The notes below the pieces were generated by a model. The model searched no databases. It was not told the origin of the DNA and saw only the letters and a program-made list of their open reading frames with translations. The position numbers were made by a program, and so were the translations under genes. Shown one piece after another: positions 1 through 8,548 of a stretch of 18,771 bases of DNA. Within the stretch, counting starts at the first letter, position 1; the number at the start of each line of letters is the position of its first letter. The stretch is from Gyrodactylus bullatarudis (taxonomy: Eukaryota > Platyhelminthes > Monogenea > Gyrodactylidea > Gyrodactylidae), in assembly GCA_012064415.1 (NCBI GenBank), contig SSNU01000066.1:25028-43798 (forward strand), given 5' to 3'.

Positions 1-899
1 TCAGAAAAACTCATAAAGGTATTATTATGATAATTAGAGCATGAATCACAATGGATGAATGCTTGGGTGTTTATTGGAGCAGAATTGTTGAAAGTTGACA
101 TGAAGATATTTTGTAAGGCTTCACATGTCATATTAGTTTTGTTATTATTCTCTACATTTTTCTTTTTTGAGAATTTAAAATATTTATTTAGATAGAAATA
201 CCCTTGTTTGGGTCTAGTCTTTATATGGTCTCTAAGTTTCTTTTCAATTCTATCATATTCAAGATTGTAGAGCTCCTTGATCTGATTGTGTGTATTCTCT
301 ATCATTTCAATAGATCGAGACATAGACAGGCATTTAATGAGCTTATTTTTAAGAGTGATGTGTTTCTTGTTATCATGAATCCAGTCTTCATGTGGAAGAT
401 TGAGATCACCAAGTATGATGAGTTCAGTCTCCATATATCTATCAATTATATCATTAATATGACTCATTAGGATAGAGTCATCAGTGGTAGTGTTGTTAGG
501 TCTTCTATAAACTAGGACTATATTTATTGTTTTCGTGTCGGACAGTTTAATAACACAGTTTAAGAGCTCATTATTGTTAAATGAAGAGGTATTAGATGAT
601 GAAAGGTTGAAAGTGTCTTTAAAAAATAATAAAACTCCACCATGTTTATCACCAATTCTATCAGATCTAATAAATTTATAGCCTACTAAATGAAGACAAT
701 AGTCAGAATGAGATGCATGTAGCCATGTCTCAGTGAAACAGTAAAGATCATATTGTGTATTAAGAATAAAACTTTTTAAGAGAAAAAATACAGAAAGTAG
801 AGATCTTATATTTTGTAAAAAGAAAGTGATAGTAGTAGATTTAGATAAAATAGAAGGATTATTATTTATGGTATTAATACTAGTTGCGTGAACTCGCAT
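1..899 (-). CDS. LINE ORF2, N-terminal endonuclease part (partial, open at edge)
   Basis: The frame is open for 299 codons from an ATG at 897-899 to base 1, with no stop. It overlaps the end of ORF1 by 20 nt, a common ORF1/ORF2 arrangement. Endonuclease motifs appear in order: NIRSL, FTETWLH, IRSDR followed by GGV, VYRRP and LGDLNLP. The expected downstream part is missing: soon after the GDLN motif the frame jumps to a lysine-rich linker (KLRDHIKTRP) that normally precedes the reverse transcriptase. The conserved SDH end of the endonuclease is therefore absent, most simply by an in-frame internal deletion of roughly 150-200 residues. In a full element the enzyme nicks target DNA for target-primed reverse transcription; this copy should not be able to. 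The family is clear, the clade is not. Confidence 0.82.
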   Translation of the reverse strand, partial: MRVHATSINTINNNPSILSKSTTITFFLQNIRSLLSVFFLLKSFILNTQYDLYCFTETWLHASHSDYCLHLVGYKFIRSDRIGDKHGGVLLFFKDTFNLSSSNTSSFNNNELLNCVIKLSDTKTINIVLVYRRPNNTTTDDSILMSHINDIIDRYMETELIILGDLNLPHEDWIHDNKKHITLKNKLIKCLSMSRSIEMIENTHNQIKELYNLEYDRIEKKLRDHIKTRPKQGYFYLNKYFKFSKKKNVENNNKTNMTCEALQNIFMSTFNNSAPINTQAFIHCDSCSNYHNNTFMSFS

Positions 900-1852
900 T
901 GATATTAGGCGGTGGGTTTAAAATGAGAGAGTTGACAGAATTAATTGGTTGAGATAGAGAATTGTGATTATGATTAGTATTCATTAATCTAGACTCATTA
1001 GTATGAGGCTGATTTGTTTTGAAATCATTATTTTGAATTAAACTATTTCTTTTGGCAATATATTCTGAGGTTGCAATTGTTTGCTGCAAGATGGTTTTGT
1101 CCCTAGATGTTCTTATTATGAAAAGAGTTTTTGTTTTGAATAAAAAAATTTCTATGAATTTTGGAACTGGTCAGTATTTTAATCGGTCGGCATTTATCTG
1201 GAGTTTTTTTACCGATTCGAGTAATTTTAATGATATTTCCAATTTTACTATCAAGTTTATCTAGGTAATCATGAACAGAAGGTATATCATTTTCTGATTC
1301 AGGCAGATTGTAAATAATGATGTTTTTGGATTTTTCAGTGCGTTGATTAATTTCATTAACCATAGAGTTAATCTTTTGATCAACTATTCTAAGATCATTG
1401 AGAGAATATTTGGAGATCTCTTGCTTATTAGCGTATGGAAAACTATAAAATGACTCACAAATTTTCATTTGCTGCTTGAGTTGATCAATTTCATTTTTCA
1501 TAGAGGTATTTTGTTTGAGAATGTTTACCTGGTAACTGAGTTCCTCTGTTAATTCTAGCAATCCTTCGACAGTAATATTTCTTGGATGAGAGTTGTCAGA
1601 AATAGATCCATCAGTGGAAAGACGATGTCTTTTTTCAGGCATAAAAGTTTTCATCTTATTATTTTGAGACATGAGTTTCATATGTGTAGTATCAAACGTC
1701 TTTCCATCGATAATATTATCCTCAGAGTCTTTGACTGCTGAGGTGCTTGCTTCTGAAACTTTGTCTGCAGTAGCTATCAGAACTGATCCTTGCGGAATCG
1801 TATCCTCCAAATAACTCAATCTATCCGAACTAGCAAGAGAAGACTTAATCAT
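880..1852 (-). pseudogene. LINE ORF1 protein, one frameshift
   Basis: The ATG at 1850-1852 opens a 249-codon frame. It has a polar, serine-rich N-terminus, then a probable coiled coil (ITVEGLLELTEELSYQVN and the following KNEIDQLKQQMK). An RRM-like RNP segment follows (KSKNIIIYNLPES) and a basic C-terminal part (KITRIGKK, CRPIKILTSSK). The frame closes at 1103, but the neighbouring frame continues the protein (IIRTSRDKTILQQ) to a stop at 880-882. A single-base frameshift near 1110-1125 therefore splits one original ORF1. ORF1 proteins bind LINE RNA as trimeric nucleic-acid chaperones. The adjacent overlapping ORF2 supports this assignment. The inactivation is seen directly; the coiled-coil and RRM calls are by eye. 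Confidence 0.78.
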
Positions 1853-2060
1853 AGTAAGAAATATTTATTCTAGTCTATGAACACTAAGAGAAGATCTCTG
1901 CCTGACTGCACTGTCCTTGGACTTTTTATAGTTTATTAACGACATCCAATTCAGCAATCACATATTAAGCATTCGCTTGATGCATGGGATTGTGGACAGA
2001 CATGTACATTGTAATTTTGCAACGAGGCTACTGTTTAGGTATTACATAAACAGCTAATCT

Positions 2061-2388
2061 TTACACATATGAATGAAAAAACGTAAATTTGTATTTTTTA
2101 ATTTATGAATACATTGTTAATATAACTTTCCATATGACCTAATAGTAACTTTTTTTTCTCTTTCGACTGTTGTGTTTCGACATCTTTCTAGAATATTATT
2201 TTTTTTCTTTGAAATTATACATTTATTGAATTTAAAAGAAAATCATTATTATAAATAAATTATCACAAAATAAGGCTCATAAATAGTCAAACTTCACTAT
2301 TTCCTCTACTTAAGTTAGGAGCAGTCGAAAAGTCAGATACTGAAATTCCATGATATTTTCAAATAAATATTCGATCAAAAAGATAAGA
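2061..2388 (-). other. Junction between two LINE pieces: 3' UTR with poly(A)-like end, plus repeat scrap
   Basis: Downstream of the reverse-transcriptase stop at 2389, the minus strand shows a short 3' UTR with AATAAA at 2222-2227. An A-rich run follows (T-run on the plus strand, 2196-2210), as expected for a LINE 3' end. Bases about 2073-2110 resemble the arm of the foldback element (compare 4200-4245, sharing GAAAAAACGTAA and TTTGTATTTTT). No gene is visible. Confidence 0.5.
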
Positions 2389-3430
2389 TTAATGAAGGTG
2401 GGGGTAAAGAAGGGATTTTGAATAGTCAATTTTAGATCTTATATGAGAAATTATAGATTTAAGATCATTAAGATTGTCACATTCTTGGAGAGTGAATTTT
2501 TTTTGTAAAAGTTTAAAGTGAGGAGCTAAGAAATTGTCCTCATAACAGGCATTCCTGAGATTGTAGCCTTTATTAACATTTGAGACAAATTTCAGGAAAA
2601 ATTTTACTACAAAAGCCATCCTCCTGACCCACAGTGGCGAAAAGCCAGATGATATTATCAGGTCATTATATGGATAGAGGCAAGGGTAGATGGATTTTAG
2701 GAACCTGTATTGAATATGTTCAAGCTCAATAGCACTTTTATAAGTCATGCTTGGGGTAAGAGGTGAAACATAGTCAAAGTGGGGCAAAACTAAGCTTTTA
2801 TATGCTTTGAGTTTAATTAACGGTGAAGACATGAACCGCTTAATACAGTAGAGACGTTTGTTAATGGTGCCTATCTTCGCTGTGGGTGAAATTTTAAGAT
2901 TAGAGGAGATTTGAAATCCAAGGTCGGAAGTGTCAAGAACAAATTCTCCGGGAATGTGGAGATTGTTCAAAAATGATACCGGCAGACCGTTAGGTAGCAT
3001 AATACTACATTTATTTCGATTGATTTCCAGTCCCATTGGATTAAGAGATTCTTTCAGTGATTTGAAGTAGTTATTGATTTTAAATATATCCATAACATTG
3101 TCAACTGGAAAGACAAATTTAATATCATCGGCAAATTTAAATAACGACCAATATCATCAGTCACCTGAATATCAGCCATACATAAGTTAAAAAGAAGAGG
3201 TCCAATAGAAGAACCTTGCGGAACACCAGATGTTATTTTTAATGACGAACTCAGGTGATTTTTAAATTTTGTTTTTTGAGATCTATTAGTAAGAAAGTTC
3301 ATAACAAGATTAGAGATATGAGAATTAATATTAAAATCGGAGAGTTTTTTACTTATATAAGAGAATTTCAATTTATCAAAGGCTTTTGATAGATCTATGT
3401 AATAGAGAGAAAAATAGCTGAGAAAAAGGG
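2389..3430 (-). pseudogene. LINE reverse transcriptase, C-terminal half, 5'-truncated and frameshifted
   Basis: Read on the minus strand, homology begins abruptly near 3430 with motif A (YIDLSKAFDKLKF). It continues through a fingers/palm stretch to SGVPQGSSIGPLLFN (about 3240-3190). The catalytic box FADDIKFVF is present near 3140-3100 but in another frame from motif A, so a one-base frameshift lies just before it. The second frame continues through DLGFQISSNLKISPTAK, YKSLVLPHFDYVSPL and IEHIQYRF-like sequence, typical of the thumb and connection of Jockey/CR1-like LINEs, to a stop at 2389. Truncation at the 5' end is the usual result of incomplete target-primed reverse transcription. It is a separate copy from the ORF1/endonuclease piece to its left, because it lies upstream of that piece's 5' UTR in the same orientation. 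Confidence 0.85.
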
Positions 3431-3641
3431 ATTTTTGAGTGAAAACTTTTATTTATAAGTTTGTTTTCCTAGCATACATTTGAGAAAAAGACTCAAAAAA
3501 ATCATAAACAACCGATGGCGGCTGTGAGAAAACTTTCGACGACAAAAATAGCAACATGAGAATATTTGTGATAAACAGAACAACATATCAAAAATTAAGC
3601 CTGTTGATTATTTTTTGTTGCACCGTGTAATTATTTATATA

Positions 3642-4379
3642 TAGTGGTTGACGAAATGAATTAATTCACTTAAAATTGCTTCTAGCTCATTTAGAGTTTC
3701 TTGATTCATTGATATTCTCAAAAATACAATCTTATGTTTTTTCATTGAATTAGAAAAATATTTTCCGAATCAGTGAAAAATGATCTAAAATTAGTTTAAT
3801 AATAAAATTTATTAAAACGTAGGTCAATATTAGAATTCTTAGCCATGGTCATCCAAACGTTTAGACGGTGATTGTCTTCCTGAGATCATGAATGTATATA
3901 AAAAGTATTTTATTTTTGACAAACTTGTCGTACTACTGAAAAAGTTTAGATGACCATGGCTGAAAATTCTAATATTGATCTAAGTTTTAATAAATTTTAT
4001 CATAATACAAAAAATATTTGTTCACTTTTTACCTTTCAGTTTACAGCTTGATTTTACATTTTTTCAACAGAATTTTTTTCAGATAAACTGCTAGGTAAAT
4101 TGCCAATAAACTTAAAATGGATGGTCTGAGCAATTGAAGACTTAAAAACTGTTGGATGTGGATGCTGGACGATAATTTTTTTCGAAAAAAAATACGAAAT
4201 TCAATGAAAAAACGTAAGTTTGTATTTTTGAGAATATCAATGAATCAAGAAACTCGGGAATAATCATATCTTGAAGATCAAAAAATTTCAAATTTAAGTG
4301 GTAAATTTCGCATCTTGAAGGTATTTTTTTATAAATGAGAAGCAATTTTAAGTGAATTAATTCATTTCGTCGACCACTA
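3642..4379. mobile_element. Foldback / long-palindrome element with TA duplication (non-autonomous)
   Basis: The outer arms GTGGTYGACGAAATGAATTA (left from 3644, right ending at 4377 on the other strand) are near-perfect inverted repeats bounded by TA on both sides. The arms continue inward with matching blocks: GAGTTTCTTGATTCATTGAT, the GAAAAAACGTAA block and, in the centre, AGCCATGGTCATC (3841-3853) against GATGACCATGGC (3950-3961). The right arm has about 90 bp that the left arm lacks. Nothing inside encodes a transposase. A TA duplication suits Tc1/mariner-type mobilisation, which is inference. A scrap of the arm recurs near 2073-2110. Confidence 0.7.
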
Positions 4380-4607
4380 GGGTCGACTATAGTTCCCAAA
4401 TCCGTAAAAATAAGATTTCATTATTTTCAATTGAGAGTTCGCTTAAAAAGTAAAAGTCCGATGCTATTGAGGTATTCTTTCAACGAGTCAACATGCGCTC
4501 TCTTAAGAATTCAAGTTTGTATTGAAAAATCTGTGTTGTGTAATTAATAATTACTATAATTAATTATATTCTTCAAATGTGTCAAAACTCATAAGCTTAT
4601 TCAATTA

Positions 4608-5193
4608 CACGGGGGGAAATAAAAAAAATAAATTTTTAGATATATCGATAATTTTTTCAGGGTTTGTGCAGAATTTTCCACAGATTCCAAAAATCTAATT
4701 TTTATTAAAATTTATCGAAAAAAATTAAAAATATCCCAAAAAAACTGAAATTCGCAAAAATCCCAAATTAGATCACATATTTCTTCAAATTACTTGTCTA
4801 AAACGCAATTACACAATTAAACTAATTAGCTCATTGAAAAGAACGGAAAATTCTGCGTCTAATGAGGTATATTTCAAAATGACGCGAAAAAATCTTCTTT
4901 TTAAAACCAGACGTTAAACTTGGAGTAGCTGTAAAAACTCACGAAAATTGTCATATTTTTCGAGTTTAAAAGCTCGCTAGAGCTCATATTTTCCATAAAT
5001 CTCAGATTGTTAAGACTTTATCCTATGCAAAAATTTGTGCTCTTTCTAATGGTCATATTTTTATTTCGATATCTTGTTAAATTCAAATAGATATGCACGG
5101 TTTAAGTCAATGGATCCATTCAAGAAATTAAATCAACCAATCAGAATCAAGCATTTTCATAAAAATATTTAAAAATTCATTTATTCATAATCT
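4608..5193. repeat. Left terminal inverted repeat of the CMC-like element
   Basis: Bases 4608-4992 match the inverse of 6799-7183 with one visible difference. Homology resumes at about 5104-5193, matching the inverse of about 6703-6793. The 111 bases between (4993-5103) have no partner in the right arm, so one arm has gained or lost about 105 bp. Confidence 0.9.
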
Positions 5194-5330
5194 ATTGTAT
5201 AAGGAATAGCTATAAGGAATCTATTTTTGACTTTAAATTGACTAATCATTTTAAAGATTTTTTTATTAGTCTTATTTGTTTGTAACCTTCAAAAGTGACT
5301 GGAAATACATGACGTGATTTTCCTTGACAA

Positions 5331-6685
5331 ATGCCACCACGTGTTTACATCTGTACAAAAGATCCTAATAAATTCTGTTATATTTGCGGATACTATTTCG
5401 GATTAAAACAAAAAACAGTATAACTGATTTACTTTGTCAAAAGATAGAAGATTATTTCAGGACATCATACGTAACACATCTTTTGCCCCTAATAAAATTT
5501 GTACATCATGTTATTCCAAAGTAACAAGCAGAAATCCGTGTTCAACAAGAAATCGAATAAAGATATGGTCAGAACCTTTCTATCATCAAGAAGATTGTTA
5601 CTTCTGTAATACTGTTCTCGTACCTTTTATAAAGCCCTCACAGCATGTAAGTAAGTATTTAACTTTTAAGCAATACCCTGTAACGAGAAGTTGTCGAGAT
5701 TTGAATATAAAAACCTTACCGAGGTTTTTTCACAACTGAAAGGGAGCTTACATTTTGCCATGATGTGGCGGGATTATTTGGGAAATTGAACTACGAAATG
5801 ATGGTGGAAGAAACCAGATTGTTTATTGACTCTTCATCAAACAGTCTTAAAGTTGTTTTACTAAGTAATACAGGCTCTTTTCCTGGAATACCAATTGCTT
5901 ATAGTCGTGAACTAAGAGAAGAATATGAAGCTATCTCGATGATCTTAGAGAAGATCAACTACTTCCAATACAACTTTAAGATCATTTGTGATTTTCAAAT
6001 AATTGCATTGCTTAATGGACTTCAACTCGGAAATACCAAATATCCTTGTTTCTTGTGTCTTTGGGATTCCAGAGGTCTAAATGATCATTACACTGCTCAG
6101 CAAATAGAAGAAAGAACAGAAGAACTGATTAAAAATAAAATCAGACCATCAATTGTTCCTAGAGAAAGAATTTTGCTGCCCCCATTACACATCAAACTGG
6201 GAATTTTCAAACAATTTATCAGAGCATTGGTTGCAAACAATTCTCATTCTCTGACGTATTTGAGAGAAAAATTTAGTAAAATAAGTACTACTAAAATTGA
6301 AGCCGGTGTTTTTACAGGTCCTCAAATTAGAGACTTGCTTAGTGATGATTCTTTTGAACTCTCATTAGTTGAGAATGAAATTGGAGCCTGGATAGCCTTC
6401 AAATACATCTGCAATAGTTTTCTTGGGAATAACAGGCAAGATAATAGCCAAGAATTATGAGATAGGCTTATCAAAAATTTCAGACGTCTTGGGTGTTTGA
6501 TGAGTCTAAAGCTTCATTTTCTTACGTATCATTGTGATTTCTTCGAACGAGGATCTTTAGGGGCTTTATCAGACGAACAAGGAGAAAAAATGCATCAGTT
6601 AATGGCCGAATTAGAAACAAGGTACAATTCAACAAATATAGAGAATTTACTTCCTGATTACTGTTGGACATTGGAAAGAACTTGA
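5331..6685 (+). pseudogene. CMC-like transposase, several frameshifts and an internal stop
   Basis: The start MPPRVYICTKDPNKFCYICG at 5331 matches the usual start of an arthropod/cnidarian transposon protein family, with the first CxxC of a zinc-binding region. A stop at 5421 and frameshifts near 5420-5480 precede ICTSC, IWSEPFYHQEDCYFC (to 5739). A further frameshift near 5735 leads to FCHDVAGLF, then LFIDSS (D at 5828-5830), KIICDFQIIALL (D at 5990-5992) and TKYPCFLCLWDSR (CxxC). LLPPLHIKLGIFKQF and GVFTGPQIRDLL follow. A TGA at 6458-6460 interrupts the same frame, which continues as GCLMSLKLHFL, SDEQGEKMHQ (probable catalytic E) and LLPDYCWTLER. The two Asp and the Glu are likely the DDE triad, assigned by family position. 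The protein would cut and join transposon ends, but this copy cannot make it. Confidence 0.85.
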
Positions 6686-6702
6686 TTGAAAGATGGAAAA
6701 AC

Positions 6703-7183
6703 AGATTATGAATAAATGAATTTTTTAATATTTTTATGAAAATGCTTGATTCTGATTGGTTGATTTAATTTCTTGAATGGATCCATTGACTTAGACCTAA
6801 AATATGAGCTCTAGCGAGCTTTTAAACTCGAAAAATATGACAATTTTCGTGAGTTTTTACAGCTACTCCAAGTTTAACGTCTGGTTTTAAAAAGAAGATT
6901 TTTTCGCGTCATTTTGAAATATACCTCATTAGACGCAGAATTTTCCGTTCTTTTCAATGAGCTAATTAGTTTAATTGTGTAATTGCGTTTTAGACAAGTA
7001 ATTTGAAGAAATATGTGATCTAATTTGGGATTTTTGCGAATTTCAGTTTTTTTGGGATATTTTTAATTTTTTTCGATAAATTTTTATAAAAATTAGATTT
7101 TTGGAATCTGTGGAAAATTCTGCACAAACCCTGAAAAAATTATCGATATATCTAAAAATTTATTTTTTTTATTTCCCCCCGTG
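6703..7183. repeat. Right terminal inverted repeat of the CMC-like element
   Basis: It is the inverse of 4608-4992 across 6799-7183 (about one mismatch), plus the inner block 6703-6793 pairing with 5104-5193. The transposase reading frame ends just inside it. Confidence 0.9.
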
Positions 7184-7186
7184 TTA

Positions 7187-7516
7187 TGTAAATGCTGATT
7201 TATTCTTTAGAATGTTCAAGTTAAAATATACAAATGTATTTTTACAGAAATATTATCACTCACTCCCCAATTTATATCTTGACTCAAACCAAGGCTCAAC
7301 TGACCAATTTGAGTCAACTTCATGCTCTTGAGAAACTAAAAGAAAGTTCGCTTTCTCAAGCGTCATAAAGTTTTTCAAGAGATTTAGTGTTTCCTGAAAA
7401 AAATTAATTTATTTAATAACGACCTATTATCGTATGAGCTATTTGAAATATTTAAATCATCATTAATAAAAAGAATTTATAGTCTGTTCGAAAAAAAGCA
7501 ATAATTATTTTCTATT
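7187..7516. other. Spacer with a small perfect hairpin
   Basis: No gene is recognised. At 7327-7360 CTTGAGAAA and TTTCTCAAG form 9-bp arms. Inside them AGAAAG-TTCG-CTTTCT (7341-7356) gives an alternative 6-bp stem with a four-base loop. Nothing else stands out. Confidence 0.45.
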
Positions 7517-7520
7517 TTAA

Positions 7521-7737
7521 CCCTTCCGATACTAAAAGTATCAAGAATTAAGGAATTCTACTTCTCTCTGAAAAAACTCAATAGCATTATTATTCGCTTG
7601 AAAAAATATATTTTGATAGCAAACCTAAATAGTTTGTGATACACTATCAAAAAAGAATCTTGAAAAAAATATTTTAAAATCATTGAAAAAAGTTGTTTCA
7701 ACATAGAGGTCATATATAACCTCCGGTATCGAAAGGG
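7521..7737. mobile_element. piggyBac-type MITE, 217 bp, TTAA duplication
   Basis: The ends CCCTTCCGATAC (7521) and GTATCGAAAGGG (to 7737) are inverted repeats with one mismatch. They are bounded by TTAA at 7517-7520 and TTAA at 7738-7741. TTAA duplication with CCC ends is diagnostic of piggyBac mobilisation. The inside is non-coding and contains further self-complementary sequence (TTTTGATAG near 7611 with CTATCAAAA near 7644). Its ends differ from those of the larger piggyBac copy at 10942-12252, so a different piggyBac family probably moved it. Confidence 0.8.
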
Positions 7738-7741
7738 TTAA

Positions 7742-8173
7742 AATTCAAGATGATCCAGAGTTTCATTAGAGAGGATTAAAAAGAAAAGTGAATATTCAGT
7801 GATCAAACTTAAAAGCTCTGTTCTGTAGTTCTCACCAGACTATTAAATCGACTATATATATAAAAATTGTAAGGTAAAATGGAATACTCTGATAGGTACT
7901 ATAACCCAAATTAAAAATGATAAAACAAATCAGAATATTGCATTCTATCAACAAAATCTCATGATCACCTCAACAAAGATACTGCGATGAGTAGAAATAG
8001 GAAAACTATGCTGCTTCAATTTCTAATTTAAATATTATATAAAATACTCTATACGTTTCTCAGAAGATTTAGAAGGATTTAGAAGACAATGGAATATTTC
8101 ACTGGTTCTCATCAGACACCGGCTTGATATTCATACAATTATAAAATAGATAATAAAGATAGATAATGAAATA
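7742..8173. other. 3' flank of the M16 gene, nothing recognised
   Basis: This AT-rich sequence has no convincing reading frame, repeat or RNA gene. It presumably holds the 3' UTR and polyadenylation region of the minus-strand M16 gene that stops at 8174, but no clear AATAAA placement was established. Confidence 0.3.
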
Positions 8174-8548
8174 TCAGAGATCCTCTGATTTGATTATCGA
8201 GAATCTAAAGCAATCCTCAGAGATCTTTCGACCCCTCAGCCAAATAATGATATGCTTTTCAGAATAAAATTCCAGAATTCTTACTTTTTTATCAATATCA
8301 TTGTAAACCTCTGTAATACTCAATATTTTCGAATAGTGTTCCTTAGGTAATATACACATCGCCTTATTTAAACTGAGAGCATTATCCTCTGATGAGCATT
8401 CACTTGAATACTTGAAAGATAAGTTTGTATTATCTATAATCCGTTTAATATATTGATTCAAAGGATCTTCCTCGTTACTATCAGATTCAATAGACTTTTT
8501 TATAATTTCTTTTAATTTATCCAGATATATAAAGATAATGGCAATAAT
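8174..8548 (-). CDS. M16 gene, terminal exon 10 and stop
   Basis: The acceptor TTTCTTCCAG precedes ATTATTGCC. In phase 0 the exon reads IIAIIFIYLDKLKEIIKK (counterpart of the insulysin helix MFQYIQKLR), then a divergent middle. It continues to LEFYSEKHIIIWLRGRKIS, the counterpart of LRPENVRVAIVSKSFEG. It stops at TGA 8174-8176 right after KSEDL, where insulysin reads YKQEAI and enters the linker between its two halves. No GT donor is seen near the stop, so termination here looks real in this DNA. No second-half exon was found leftward. Confidence 0.8.
   Translation of the reverse strand: MIAIIFIYLDKLKEIIKKSIESDSNEEDPLNQYIKRIIDNTNLSFKYSSECSSEDNALSLNKAMCILPKEHYSKILSITEVYNDIDKKVRILEFYSEKHIIIWLRGRKISEDCFRFSIIKSEDL

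Larger units (their letters stand above)
1..2060 (-). mobile_element. Non-LTR retrotransposon (LINE), 5' part, runs off left edge
   Basis: On the minus strand this stretch reads in order: a probable 5' UTR (about 2060-1853), ORF1 (1852-880), and an ORF2 start with an apurinic-type endonuclease (899 downward) that is still open at base 1. A two-ORF layout, with an ORF1 carrying a coiled coil and RRM-like segment and an ORF2 starting with an endonuclease, is typical of Jockey/CR1/L2-like LINEs. The clade is not resolved here. The reverse transcriptase of this copy must lie left of the window. The 5' boundary is approximate and no target duplication was identified. Confidence 0.75.
4608..7183 (+). 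mobile_element. CMC-like (CACTA/Chapaev-type) DNA transposon, complete ends, TTA duplication
   Basis: The element starts CACGGGGGGAAAT at 4608 and ends with the exact inverse at 7183. It is flanked by TTA at 4605-4607 and TTA at 7184-7186, a 3-bp target duplication. CAC termini with short duplications fit the CMC (CACTA/Mirage/Chapaev) superfamily. The 385-bp terminal repeats differ by about one base, counted by eye. Between them lies a degenerate transposase on the plus strand, with an N-terminal zinc-binding region and CxxC after the second acidic motif. The near-identical ends indicate recent insertion or homogenisation. Assignment to a named CMC branch is not possible from the sequence alone. 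Confidence 0.85.

Noticed and set aside
204..470. 88-codon plus-strand frame
   Set aside because: It is the antisense shadow of the open LINE ORF2 endonuclease on the minus strand, whose motifs are clear.
1052..1264. 70-codon plus-strand frame
   Set aside because: It is antisense to LINE ORF1 and has no motif of its own.
4142..4399. 85-codon minus-strand frame
   Set aside because: It lies within the right arm of the foldback element and beyond its edge; no family motif, and part of it is mirrored non-coding in the left arm.
5412..5450. A 26-nt intron (GTATAAC..AAAAG) in the CMC-like transposase
   Set aside because: Removing it leaves the zinc-finger spacer about ten residues shorter than the family, and the alternative frame SITDLLCQKI fits the missing residues, so frameshifts explain it better.
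7101..7331. 76-codon plus-strand frame
   Set aside because: It begins inside the right terminal inverted repeat of the CMC-like element; the coding impression comes from AT-rich repeat sequence.
8060..8125. Second hammerhead-like core (minus-strand CTGATGA, 8 nt, GAAA) near 8075-8117
   Set aside because: Flanking GGTGT has no ACACC partner in the stem I position and no stem III is visible.
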